From: Plumapathes pennacea
Lineage: Eukaryota; Cnidaria; Anthozoa; Antipatharia; Myriopathidae
DNA: 64,000 nt
NCBI GenBank assembly: GCA_964036295.1
Contig: OZ038469.1
Location: forward strand, 1,376,001 to 1,440,000
Direction of reading: 5' to 3'
A program made the translations under genes and the position numbers. Positions 35,134-46,251 of the stretch are shown one piece after another. Under the pieces are notes generated by a model. It saw nothing but the letters and a program-made list of their open reading frames with translations. It had not been told where the DNA came from and did not search any database. The stretch's first letter is position 1. The number at the start of each line of letters is the position of its first letter.

Positions 35134-35910
35134 TGTAACGAAATTCGTGAACTAGCGCCCTTGTAAAAATAAAGGGAAATATGTAGTTTGTCTTCATTCA
35201 CCGCCAAGCCTCTATTTCTTAATAATGCTCTTTCGATGTATATCTGACTTTTCTTTCGTGAGCGTTCCTTTTATTTTTATTGCCTCTTCGATATTTCTGG
35301 TGGTTTCTCTTTTTCTGCTTGTCTCGTTCCACTGACATCGTTTTCGAACTTTTACTCAGTAAAGTTCGACTCTGGCGCGACGATAGATCAACGTTTGAGT
35401 CACCTTTCTTCTTCAACTTCGGTAAGCTCTTTTATGCTACATTAGCATGACTCTGATGCAACTTGTAACAAAACCCTGTACCCAAGTATTGAACTCTGGG
35501 AATGCCTATTGTGAAAGTGATAATGCAAATAAGTGTTACTGTCACAGCGGACGGAATAATTTCCGTAAACTAACATCAGCAATGAACGGAATCGACAAGT
35601 TGGGAGTTGCAAAAAGACAATTCGGTTCGACACAACGATAAAAGCGCGACTGAAGTAAGCCAGCCTGTCTTCTCCGCAAATAAAAAGTAAAACAATGGCT
35701 TTCCCAATTTCTCCTGAAAAAAAATTCGCTAAAATCAACTGCGTATACAAATAAAAAGAATGTGGCATGACATCACACGAGTTACGACAAAAATCGAAGC
35801 CCACAAAACGTGCTTTTAGATCACGCGCGTTCTGAATGAAACCGGAAGCCGTAGCCTTGGGTGTCAACTACCTCTCCCAAATATGGTCCACCTGTCAATT
35901 AAAACTGTCA
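35134..35910. other. Intergenic region after WDR27
   Basis: Contains the WDR27 poly(A) signal (about 35168). Minus-strand open frames of 65 and 141 codons (35219-35416, Lys/Arg-rich; 35442-35867) have no domain I recognise and no convincing splice or start context, so I do not call a gene. Confidence 0.4.
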
Positions 35911-35918
35911 CATCACCA

Positions 35919-35941
35919 CCATATAAGGTGGTCTGACGTCA
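35919..35941 (+). promoter_or_regulatory. CArG box and CRE upstream of the SERTA gene
   Basis: A perfect CArG box, CCATATAAGG (35919-35928), the binding site of SRF, is followed 5 bp later by a perfect cAMP response element, TGACGTCA (35934-35941). The pair lies about 540 bp before the SERTA start codon and about 200 bp before a plausible 5' UTR splice donor at 36149. It resembles an immediate-early promoter. The CArG core could also act as a TATA-like element. Confidence 0.6.
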
Positions 35942-36480
35942 GGGGGTTGTGGGAGATTTTGAGGTCACGGTCTTCAGTGAAGAAATTTTCGTCCGGTCAG
36001 ATGGACAGAGGAAGAGATATCTCGTTTCTGTCAAGATTTTGTGACTTCTAGTGGATCCACATTCAGTCGCGCTACTTTAGACGCAAAAGAACTACACTGA
36101 CGAAAAAGCCTTCTGGCATAATCCAAGCGGGAAGTGAAATATCCTCGGTAAGTTGGCCGGTTTCGCCGTGTTTATATATACACAGTACCTGCGTGTTTTT
36201 GACAGTATGATCATTCACTGTTTTTCTGCTGCATGGCTCTTACAAACTCAATACCTTTTAGTCAAAGGTTGTTATATAAAACACATGCCAGTTTTCCTTT
36301 TCCTCTTGTTAATTTAGCAACATGTTTCGACGCATATAGCTGAGGCCTCCAAAATTTGCATGCACACTGTTCGGCTTCATTTGACTTTCTGGTAAAATGT
36401 GATCCGGTCGCCGCTCAAGCGAAGTTGATACACTCGACTGAGATGCACTGCTTGCTTCTTATCGGTTTTATTCTTTTAGG

Positions 36481-37254
36481 ATGATCGGTGAAAGATTGCA
36501 AGGGGTCAAGCGAAAGCTTCCAGACCAAGATGCAGATCTTCAAGTTCGTTGTATTCAGCGACAAACAATATTCAATATTTCGCTCTGCAAGTTGCGGAAA
36601 AACGCGCAAAGTCCCGAACCGATTTTGTACAGAACAGTGCTTATCGCAAACACCGTTCGACGTATCCAAAAGGACATCGAAGAGGAAAGTACGAGTCTGG
36701 TGAATACGGTTTCGAATGGACTTGACAACGGTGAAGGGAACGAAATAAACGAACCCAATGTACTCCCGAATCATTTTCATCAACATCACACGCGATCACG
36801 CGAAACCGGCGAGGATCTGCAAGGCCCGGGCACTTTTGAAAAAGAAGTAAACCTGTTGGGCGACAAGATCACCAAAAGACTTGAAATTCTGTCCCAAGAA
36901 GAACCGCGCTTAACGACCAAGCAAACGGTGGTCGCTTCTAAATGCGAATCGTCTCAACAGCACTCGGAAAACGGACAACATGCTCGGGGAGAAGATACCG
37001 ACCGAGAAATAAACTGTGGAAATCTGTTCGGCTTGGAGTTAACGGAAGAACTAGAGTTTAGTGATGTGGACGTATCTCTTTACGACTTCGATGTGCAGTC
37101 GTTTCCGGTGGGTCTTGACGAGTTTTGCGGTGCGTTCAGTGCGTCGAACGCTGGCTTGGCATCTCGCTGTTGCGAAAGCATTATTCTGGAAAGAAAGAAT
37201 GATCATGCATTTGATGAGCTTGATCAAGTAATGCAGATCCTAGTTGGGTCGTGA
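36481..37254 (+). CDS. SERTA-domain transcriptional co-regulator (first gene)
   Basis: Single coding exon, 257 aa. The SERTA domain at about residues 24-66 reads RQTIFNISLCKLRK, then ILYRTVLIANTVRRIQKDI, matching the R(Q/R)xxxxxSLxKL...LxRxVLIxNTLRRIQ pattern of SERTAD1-4/CDCA4. In vertebrates these nuclear proteins bind PHD/bromodomain factors and modulate E2F-DP transcription. A later acidic block, DVDVSLYDFD, and the C-terminal DELDQVMQILVGS match the SERTAD2-like transactivation end. KRKLPD near the N-terminus fits the family's basic start. A splice acceptor (ttcttttag) lies one base before the ATG, and a donor at about 36149 suggests a 5' UTR intron. Which vertebrate SERTAD it equals cannot be decided by eye. 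Confidence 0.85.
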   Translation: MIGERLQGVKRKLPDQDADLQVRCIQRQTIFNISLCKLRKNAQSPEPILYRTVLIANTVRRIQKDIEEESTSLVNTVSNGLDNGEGNEINEPNVLPNHFHQHHTRSRETGEDLQGPGTFEKEVNLLGDKITKRLEILSQEEPRLTTKQTVVASKCESSQQHSENGQHARGEDTDREINCGNLFGLELTEELEFSDVDVSLYDFDVQSFPVGLDEFCGAFSASNAGLASRCCESIILERKNDHAFDELDQVMQILVGS

Positions 37255-40200
37255 AGAAGTCTCCGCAAGAGCTCGAGTACGACAGAAAGCGCTTAAAGAT
37301 TTTTTTTCCAAATGTGAACTAAACAACGCGGAGTTTTCCTTTGGGCGCACAGAGATTTTTGATGAATGCCGAAGATTGTAGATTTAAAGATATTTCCCAA
37401 AGGTGTTTTGTAGCTTGTTGATAAAGATTTATCCACAAAATTGTCGGTCGACGGTTATTTATGCTTCTTTCGAAGGTTTAGACCTACAACTTTATACATT
37501 GCAAATTAATATTTTATAAAGTATACATCTATAAAAATGTGGTTCGCTCAAAGTATTTTTCTCAAAGGAAGAAGCTTATTTATGGCTAAAAACAGTCAGC
37601 GTAATGCCATTTACAGCGCATGCTTTAGTACAAATTTCACGCGGTTAGATTCACTTTATAACACAGGCAAAAGTATCGACGAGGTTATATTTGCGAAGGA
37701 TATGCATTTGTAGTATTATTAACCGTACATAACATATATTTCTCGGTTGTTCAGTAGAGTAAAAATTTAAAACAAAGGTCACGCTGCGTGTCTGTAATAT
37801 TCCTGCTATCGCCTAATTGATAATAAACATTTTGAACATGATTGAAAACCATGTGTTGAATGTGTTGGAAACCCTGGGATATCAATTATTGTGATAAAGA
37901 AGATGCTATGTTCAGAGATTCACAAATTAAAGTAAGGTAAGAGAGTGTTTATAGAAAACAACAGTCTAAACTGCTTTGATAAAAAGCATGGTCTCAAGCT
38001 CTGAATTTCTAGGTTGATTTGAAGAACAAGAACCAGTTTCTTTTCACTGATCGAAGGTCAATGATTTCATGGTACCAAAACAATGCACCAAACAGGTATG
38101 GAAATTTGAGCCGTGCAACAGAATATCAGAAAGGCTTTTATTGTATGGAGTAGAAAGTTTTTGCAATGCTTGAATTACATTTTTCTCTTGAATACTGATG
38201 AGTCTATGCACATCTGCTTTGTTTGAAATTCATTGGGGAAGCACATCTACATTGGACTGAATGTTTCTTTTACATTGTCAAACTTTTTTTTTCGGGAAGC
38301 TAAGTGTTGGATGCCACTATGTTTTTCTGCACTAGCTAACACATACTGTATCAGTATGGGCTGAAGCTGAACTCATATTTAAGAAAAAAGGTCATAATAA
38401 CAGTGTTTTCTTGCTGCGATATGCTTTATAGTATTGCTGATGCCAATAAAATTTGTTACAGGTTGTTTTTTTTTTTTTTTTTTTTTTTTTGCACCATTTA
38501 TATCTGCATTAGCTGCTCAGCATTGATTTTAAAAAACCATGTGTGCAAGCAACAACAGTATCTCAAGAAACCCACAATGATAGAATGTATCCAAAAATAA
38601 TTGTTTGGATACCTGCATGTACATTAGTGCAGCAACCTTTCTTATAAAAAAAAATACAGCTTTAACCCATTATTGCCCAGATGTAGAGGGGTCACTCTCA
38701 CTTTTACAGTGATGTATGAACACTGGAAAGGGTCTGGAGGTGTTTTAACAAAATTTGACACTGGGCTAGCAAGAAGCATTCGTTCTCTGTCCAATGGGGT
38801 AGTAGATGTTCTCTTTTCCCAGACAAGTTGATACTGAGAAGAGTGAATTGTGTTCAAGGCTAAGATTTCCTCACATCCAGGTTGTGTTACCTGCCATCCC
38901 ATAGCTAGCAATACATTAATAGTGATACATTAAATCAGCTAAGGATTCCCTCTCTTACCTAGTGAAGTGTCTGTTACTGGAAGATGCATATTTAAACAGG
39001 GGCACCTTCTCAAGGTTGGACACTGAGGTTCAAACCGTAAATCTCAGCCCTGTACACCGTGTGAAACCTTCCTTTGAAAATGAGAATAAACATCAACATG
39101 CAAGCAAACTCAGGTTGGTCACAATAGACCTTGTTTTAATCAAGGCATCTCGAAAATGACCAGTTTTCCCAAAATCGATAGTCAGACCAGCTTGAACCCA
39201 AGTCAGGAAACTACATGAAAAAGAAGTTTGAAATAGTGGGGTTTCAAAATAAACAAGCTAATCCAAGGGGATTTGGCTTGACTTCGAATTAACCAATTTC
39301 AAAATAGCGGGCTCTGACTGTATACATATATTTTATACAGTAAACAAAATGTATTATCATTATTTTTAATTTTATCATTATGGCATGCATTCAACAGTTG
39401 AAGTTGTTTGGACACTCAAAATCATGGCCAATAAGTAGTTTTACACACTTTTTATTATAAGTTAGCCCGAAATTTGTGTATAACATTGCAAGTCGGTGAA
39501 CACTTGCAAATATTTTATGACTGGACTCTTTTCCAACAGTGACATATAACTTACAAAATATATGAAAAAAAAAAAAAAAAACTTGCAAAAATGACAGTTC
39601 ACTGCATAAATTACAGTATTCAACTTCTCTTTCCCTCTAGAAGTAACACCTTGACCTCACACCTAATAAAATCCCCATTCCCCACAAAGAAATGATAAAT
39701 TTTACATTGAAATGAGCCACTAATACTTTTAAAACAGCAAACCTGTATACCATACTAAAAGTTGGAAAATGGTAAAAGACCTCCATCAGCCATTGTGCTT
39801 TCACCCTTTCACTTTGAACTGCAATTTTCTCACCACAAATATATCAGATAGTCAAGAGAACTTGCCATTTGATAGCCAAGTAATACTCGGGCGAAAACTT
39901 ATTAAGCCTTGCACTCTTACATTCTTTTTGTCTGGTTAGGAGAATTTGTGTTATCCCCTGATAGTGAAAAGGAATAATGGAATAAGAAAACTGGCAATTT
40001 TTGCAGTGAAGTAATGAAATAATGGCCTTAGTTTGCAAGGAATAATGGAATAATGACTTTTTCTCAGACTGGAATAATGGAATAATAGAAATTTAGCTGC
40101 TGGAATAATGTAACAATTTAATAACAGGTGCCAGTGTTAGGTGAGCATATGGCTGATGGAGGTTCTGTAAAGTAATTCAAACACATCCACGTCTGTGCAA

Positions 40201-41277
40201 AAAACTTCACTCCCAAATAAACACAGATCAAATTGAAAGCAACTTTTCTTTCAGGGTAGGGATTTAAACTTTCACTGATAATCAGCATGGAGACTATATA
40301 ATACGTGGCATAAATTTTTTGCAGGATCTAATTTTCACGAATTTCACAGATTTTCCAGCAACCGCGAAAATTAGATACCAAAAAAATAAACTCCTTTGAA
40401 AAAAAATGCAGAAGTTTATTTATTTATTTAGATTACTGAATTTCAATTAAATTGACTACAAACAATATTATGACCTCCAGGTCCAACATTAAGGTCTGAA
40501 ATCCAAATTCGCAAAAATTTGTTCCAGCGAAATACAAAAAATTATTAATCCACTAAATTAAACTCCAGCAAATTTCATGCTGGCTGTAGCTGTTGTGCAT
40601 ATATACAAATACATGCAAATTATTGAACATGGAGGCCATTTTATATGCACTGTGGATGCCAAAAAAGCTACTGAAGTTTTACCATTCATATAGCCTTTAA
40701 AGTTACTAATTAATGGGTTTGACTGGAAGTTTCAAAATGATCTTGGCTCACAGAATTTAACAGTCCAATAATAAAAAAATCACAAATTTTCTTGTGCCAA
40801 GACAAAAATATTAAAATCAGAATAAAAACTGATGGTTGATCTGTCATTTGCAGGTTCTTATTGCAAACAAAAACTTGGTGATGATACAATTGAATGACCT
40901 AAAATAAAATACTGTTTTAAGATCTCGGCAACCAATTTATAATCTGTGGATGCAATATAAAATATAAATCATAGAGTTTTCTATTTGCATATGTTCCATA
41001 TAAAGTAGTTTTAAACTGTATCTTTGTGGATAAATTAGCTTTACTTATATATATCTTGTCTTCTGCCCTCACAGTATCAGAGTTTAAATAAATATCTTTA
41101 ACGATATTTACAAAATAATGTCTCAAGAGTCAAGATGCATATCGAAATTGAAATTCGCCATGCCCCCGGCCAAAAATCTCATCAGTTCGTCAACAAAAGT
41201 GATAAATATGACTTGCTGTAAAGCTGTTATCGTCGTCCAATTTGTCTTCTAACCTCACTGCACGTATGCGTGAATAT
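37255..41277. other. Intergenic region between the convergent SERTA genes
   Basis: AT-rich 3' UTR and spacer sequence with AATAAA signals (for example about 37822), a T-tract at about 38465-38490 and an A-tract at about 39565. Fold-back repeat sequence lies at 40310-40605. No exon with recognisable protein similarity is seen. Confidence 0.5.
40310..40605. repeat. Repeat with 'gtggcat' end, copy 1
   Basis: Starts 'cgtggcataaattttttgca' and ends near 'aaatttcatgctgg', so the termini are imperfect inverted copies. It contains 'cgcgaaaattaga'-type sequence. The right half aligns by eye with 44735-44860 ('gaaatctaaattc', 'atcagcaatccacgaaatta'). Confidence 0.5.
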
Positions 41278-44079
41278 TCAACCGTCCAAGGCGCAAATAA
41301 AGCTGTGAAACACACTGTCGAACTCACCAAATATCGATTCCCGGTCACTTCTATGTTCACTTTCTGTTCCATTCGGTAAAGCAGGCTCGAAAACGTCGTC
41401 CTCTAGCTCGTCCTTCAGGGTTTGAGGTAATATACAGCGTTCACGAGAAGTGGTAACACAATTTTGATCGATGTAGTCTTCGGTTATTTGATCTTTGTTG
41501 ATATTCGCCTTGCAAGTGTTTTCAGTGCTCACGCGAAAGCGTTTCCTGCTGCGATCAACATCCTCGGTGAAGTTCAAAGAATTTACTCTTTCACCAAAGG
41601 AATAAGGCCTTCTGTCGGAGTTCACTTGACCATGAAGCAACTTTAAAGTGTTGTTTATAAGGACAGAGCGTCTTAAGCTAGACTCTGGGTCTTCAAGTTG
41701 GCGTAATTTCTCAAACGAAACTTGAATTATGACGCGACGTTGTTCATTAAGTGAGAAGTCACTGTCCAACAGTGTATTTCCGTCACACAAATCTTTCCTC
41801 TTAATTCCTTTTCCATTGACTGTGTAAATGTCTGAAAAGAAAGAATGAATAAGTAAATACTCCAGAGAACAAATAATAACTGATTTTTGAATGGGTACTT
41901 GCCCTGGCTTACAGGTTTCTGAAAATTAATACGAGTGAACAAAAGAAGCGAAACAAATTTGGGTGTGGGTCAATAGATGAATGGAATAAAACTGTCCGGA
42001 TGAATTCGACTTTGCGATAACTGTTTGGGAGCTAAGAAAATTAAATCAGTTGTTTAAAGATTTAGTTACCTTCTTCCATTACGCCGTTACAAAGGAAGCC
42101 AATTTCAGCGGACGAATTTCCCCAAATATCGTCAACTGTATACGTGTCTCCGTCCACTAAGCATTGGTCTTCCATGCCAAAAGATGACCGATGATTTACA
42201 AGAGGAATTATTAGAGTCATGCCACATATCCCGGCGTCGTAAGCCTGTGAGAAAATAAAAAGAAGTGTTAGTAAACAGACCTCCGTTAGTTTGTAAAAGT
42301 GAAGCTAGAATATGCAGGCATTGTTTGCAAGAGTAAAAGCCGAAGGTACATTACAATGTTGACATCGCACTTGAATTGATTTATCGGAGCGATATCACGA
42401 GCATGCCTGCACTAACAAATACCTAGTTAAATAGGCTTATAAATTCTTTAGCTACATGTGCAGGCGTCCACGGTTACATAAACCATAAAACGATATTCTT
42501 CGTCTTCAAAGCACTAATGAAAATCATTAAAATAAAAGGTTTCCCTCGCGCCATTATTCGCGCTCATTATTCCTCCCCGCGATTCAGAGAGCGTCAAACT
42601 TCGTCAGATGTTTAAAACAAGTAACTTCATAAAACCTTGAGTGCAGATAAATAGGAAGTAATCTGGATATTCCGACCCCGCGATGAGGCAGATGGCTCGA
42701 AAGCAGGAACTCTGGTGTGTTGCTTCATCGCACACCGGAAGCTGTCACAATACGAGTATTTGATTGGTTCACGCTGCATTGAACTGGCTTTCTTTTGTTC
42801 GAAGTGTCAACGATGTGTCAACACACCTGCCGTAGTTTGTCACAGCCAGCCAATCGCGTGCGAGATCTATTGAATATTGCGCACTCGGGTGCAAAATACC
42901 ACTTTTTGAGTTTTATCCGTTTTGCAGCCGGGGGTCACTAAATATTTGATGCTAGATTTTGAATGTAAAAAATTATATGATTTATTAAAGCAATGCATCT
43001 GAGCATTGATCTTTTCATCCCAGTCAATCTTTAAAATTAAGGATAATGATTATTCGAATTCAAACACAATAACACAGCGATGATATTGAATGAAGCGTTA
43101 TTTTGTTAGAAATCTCCGGCTTTCGCCCCACGGGCTTTGCAGACAAAACAAAGGACGATTTTCTCTCCGGTATGGCACGCAGATGTGAGTAAAGCTCCTC
43201 TTTTCATTCACAATATCCACTTGGTCCTTCTTAGGTCGGGGCCTGGTGTGATAATATCAATAGCCTCTCGTTGACTCACACATGTTAAATTAAAGTGTTC
43301 AAAATGAGCAAAAATAACAACAGTTGCGCTCGATCTCCTGAGACAATGTCAAAAAAGCTTTTAATGAACTTCTTTCGTGCGGAAATAGCTATTTTTGGCG
43401 GGAAATAGCGGTGTCACGCAGAGCGAGTCGCACGCATTGCATGTCACAACCGGCAAAGGCATTGTATTTACACCATTCTAGCCCTTGTTATCGTTCATCC
43501 ACGTTTGCCACGTCTTTCCTAACAAAGTGTCAAATAGAATTCAATCAAATATAAACACTGTAAGTTGTGATAAATACATCTTACGACCCTAAATGATGTT
43601 TGAAGGCGCAGGGTCGATTTCCATTCAGCGTGGTGTTATTATCGAACAACATCGCGTGTACCAGTGAATTCGTTCATACACAAGATATTAGGCATGTTTT
43701 CGCGGCCAAATTCGCATTCCTTGAGACTTGTAGTCAAGTAATCAATCTCAAAAGTACATGAATTAACTAAAAGTCCATTTGATCTTTTTTTCTGAATGGA
43801 ATGCTCGAATAATCCTATCCACAAAATACATCCTTTGTGTTTTGCGAGTGACGCAAAAAAATGTCTTGAACCCACCTCGCAGAAAAGGATCAGCTGAAAC
43901 GGTTCTTCGCTGGGCTTGGCGATTTTAAAAGCTTTTTCACAAGCCTCTTTAAAATCATGTATGTTGATCGGCAAGTGAACGTGAAACTGAAACTCTTTGC
44001 TTACAAGATCAATTAGTCTCATGACTACAAAGCACCAATGGCGAAAACCCGTTCCCACACTATTGTTCTCACAAGTCAT
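41278..44079 (-). CDS. SERTA-domain protein with N-terminal extension (second gene)
   Basis: Three minus-strand exons with GT-AG borders and matching phases: 44079-43876 (68 codons), 42244-42070 and 41831-41278. They total 933 nt, 310 aa. The SERTA domain is in the last exon: IKRKDL, then EQRRVIIQVSFEKLRQLEDP and SLRRSVLINNTLKLLHGQ. The C-terminal part is acidic (KDELEDDVFEPALP) and ends FGEFDSVFHSFICALDG, but lacks the LVGS end of the first gene. The first two exons encode about 125 residues before the domain (FHVHLPINIHDFKEACEKAF, FQLILFCE, AYDAGICGMTLIIPLVNHRS) that I do not know from SERTAD proteins. The start could instead be the Met 8 codons into exon 2 (MTLIIPL), making exon 1 UTR or a separate gene. 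The SERTA domain is firm; the extension is inference. Confidence 0.7.
43394..43405 (+). promoter_or_regulatory. E2F-like site near the second SERTA gene
   Basis: TTTGGCGGGAAA matches the consensus E2F/DP binding site. It lies in the proposed first intron of the second SERTA gene, or in its promoter if translation starts in exon 2. A single short match in AT-rich DNA is only suggestive. Confidence 0.35.
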
Positions 44080-44240
44080 TCAAATTAAGAAGACGACAAC
44101 AAAAGGAGTTAATATTCTCTTAGCCGACTCGTTGCTTGGTCAATTTAATATTCATGACCTCGGGAATTCCTCTGTCAATGCACAAAGAAATATTTAGTCG
44201 ACAAGATGCTCGTGAAACTCGTGATAAATCGAGGCGAACA

Positions 44241-44262
44241 TGATGATGATGATGATGATTTG
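44241..44262. repeat. (ATG)n microsatellite
   Basis: Seven consecutive ATG triplets. Confidence 0.75.
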
Positions 44263-44422
44263 CTTTTATTATTATAAACCCATAATCAAATACATATTTT
44301 GATTGTTCCTATAAGGCAAAAGATCTCATTAGGTACGTAGGTACTTTTCTAGGAGACCCCTTGTTACAAGATTTATAAAAGTTATGGTAAATATCTCTTA
44401 TTAATTAATTGGTATGCCTAAC

Positions 44423-44423
<1 letters not shown>

Positions 44424-44450
<27 letters not shown>
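44424..44450. repeat. Poly-T tract
   Basis: About 27 T residues in a row. It could be the tail of a reverse-strand retroposon, but no retroposon body is recognised on its left. Confidence 0.6.
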
Positions 44451-44454
<4 letters not shown>

Positions 44455-44689
44455 ATCACGAAGGGGAGAATAGAAACGAAGTCAACAAGATGGCGTCGAT
44501 TTCCCCTGCACGTTAGAGATGCTACGCTGGTTCCAGAATTGCAAAACAAAAACAAACAAGGAGCGCGAACTCTGGTGGTTGCTATTTCCAAGTTTTACCC
44601 CCCAGTACAGCTCAATGCAATTTTGTACATCGCAACAATTTTATAGTCGGTCCATTTTCTGGATGACTCCAAGATTACAGTTTTTCCAT

Positions 44690-44865
44690 CCTCCGCCAAA
44701 GTCACAAAACTTGCCTGAGATCCGCGAAAATTTGTTCCCAGCAGTCAAATTTGAAATCTAAATTCCGGAAAAATTCTATCCATGAAGCGCAAAAAATCAG
44801 CAATCCACGAAATTAAACTCCCACGAAATTAAACTCCCACGAAAATTCCATGCCACACGCAAGAT
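44690..44865. repeat. Repeat with 'gtggcat' end, copy 2 (partial)
   Basis: Ends 'cgaaaattccatgccac', the inverse of the 'gtggcat' start of the copy at 40310. 'cacgaaattaaactcc' is repeated twice within it. It lies just before the satellite edge. Confidence 0.5.
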
Positions 44866-44989
44866 AATATATAGAGCGGGCCGCGAGTAATTATAAGACT
44901 TCAAACTTCGCCTAAGTTTTCACTGTTTTCACTCAAAAGAGCAAAACGTTTTGCGTAGTTTCTTGCCTGAGGAAATATAAAACAAATGT

Positions 44990-46251
44990 TTAGCAAAAGG
45001 TCTTGTTAAGCAGGAAAATGTCCTGGAAGTTTAAAAAGTTTTAAAATTTTCGTAACAAATGGCCGATTTTCAAAAACATGATAAGCCTATAACCTGTCGA
45101 AAATCGGCCAAATTTGGCCCAACCTCAAAGTCGAACTATAGTCTCGGCATAATACCAGAATTCTATGAAACTTTCAGGAACTGTTCCTGGATCAGTGATG
45201 AAAATCAAGCCAGTTTTACTGGCTGAAGTCTCGCTATAGTCCCAGCAAGCTTTCCTGAAAGTTTGAAAGGATTTAAATTTTTGGTCAAAATGGGCCGAAC
45301 TTTCGACAAAAAGTAAGGCTAAAGCCTTACCTTTTTGGCCAAAATCGGCCATTTTTTGCCCCTTAGTGAAAACAAAGTACAGTCTCGGCCAATCATTTAA
45401 ATCCCATGAAAGTTTCAGGGAATGTTTCTGAATGTTTTACAAATGTGCTGATATGCAACATGTAAAGATACCTAAAACGAGCCGCAAGTAATAAGGCTAT
45501 AGCCTTAACTACCTGGCCAAAATCGATCATTTTTTGCCCATTAGTAAAAAGGATGTACAGTCTCGGCCAATCATTCACATCGCATGAAACCTTTAGGGAA
45601 TGATTCTGAATCTTTCACCACTGTTCTGATATGTAAAATATAAAGATATGTAAAACGAACCGCGAGTAATAAGACCACATTATTCGCCTAGCAATTCGCC
45701 ATTTTGAGTCAACATTACACATAAATAAATCCGTAGTTTTAAATCTATTTCTATAGTAAACAGTGATGAAAAATAAACCAATTATACTGTCTGAAGTCTA
45801 ATTATAGACCCAGTAAGGTTTCCTAAAAGCTGTTTGGTAGGATTTAAATTTTTGGTCAAAATGGGTCTATCTTCAGCAAAGCACAGGGCCTTTTGTCAAA
45901 AATAGCCGATTTTGGACAAAAATTTAAAACCAATGAAACTCTCAGGAAACCTTCCTGGAACTAAAACAAGACATTTTGCATTACATATCTTTTATCTATC
46001 TTAATCCGCTGGCGAGAAAACTTCGAAAGGTGTGAACTTTTAATTAGTGTAACAATAATTGCTCTAATTTCCTCTAATTTCTCACGACGTGCGGGCTTAA
46101 AGTTTACAAAATCTATCCAAAAACCGTCGGCCTAATCTCAGAAAAGTTTCCTGAAAGTTTCATGCGCTTCTGAGATCGTAGAAAAGTAACTGGATTTTGA
46201 CAAAATACTAAGCGTAGCACAGGGTTTTTTTTTGTCAAATATTGAAAAGTA
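44990..46251. repeat. Diverged edge of the satellite array
   Basis: Worn, irregular monomer relatives: 'tttggccaaaatcggcc', 'ctttcctgaaagttt' and 'tgaaactttcagga' recur but the spacers differ strongly from the core. The arms of the core dyad and the 'ggccaaaa' motif are among the best preserved parts. The last portion, 45955-46245, is in reverse orientation. Confidence 0.7.
45955..46245 (-). repeat. Inverted satellite monomer at the array edge
   Basis: Read on the minus strand, it follows the core consensus in order: 'gacaaaatactaag' here is the complement of 'cttagtattttgtc', 'ctctaatttctcacgacg' of 'cgtcgtgagaaattagag', and 'cgaaaggtgtgaac' of 'catcacacctttcg'. Orientation flips back to forward at about 46250. 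Confidence 0.75.

Noticed and set aside
35219..35867. Minus-strand frames of 65 and 141 codons after WDR27 as a gene
   Set aside because: No recognisable domain, no clear splice signals linking them, and the shorter one is simply Lys/Arg-rich. Not enough to call.
38465..38490. Poly-T tract as evidence of a retroposon
   Set aside because: No retroposon body or target-site duplication could be recognised on either side; treated as a simple repeat.
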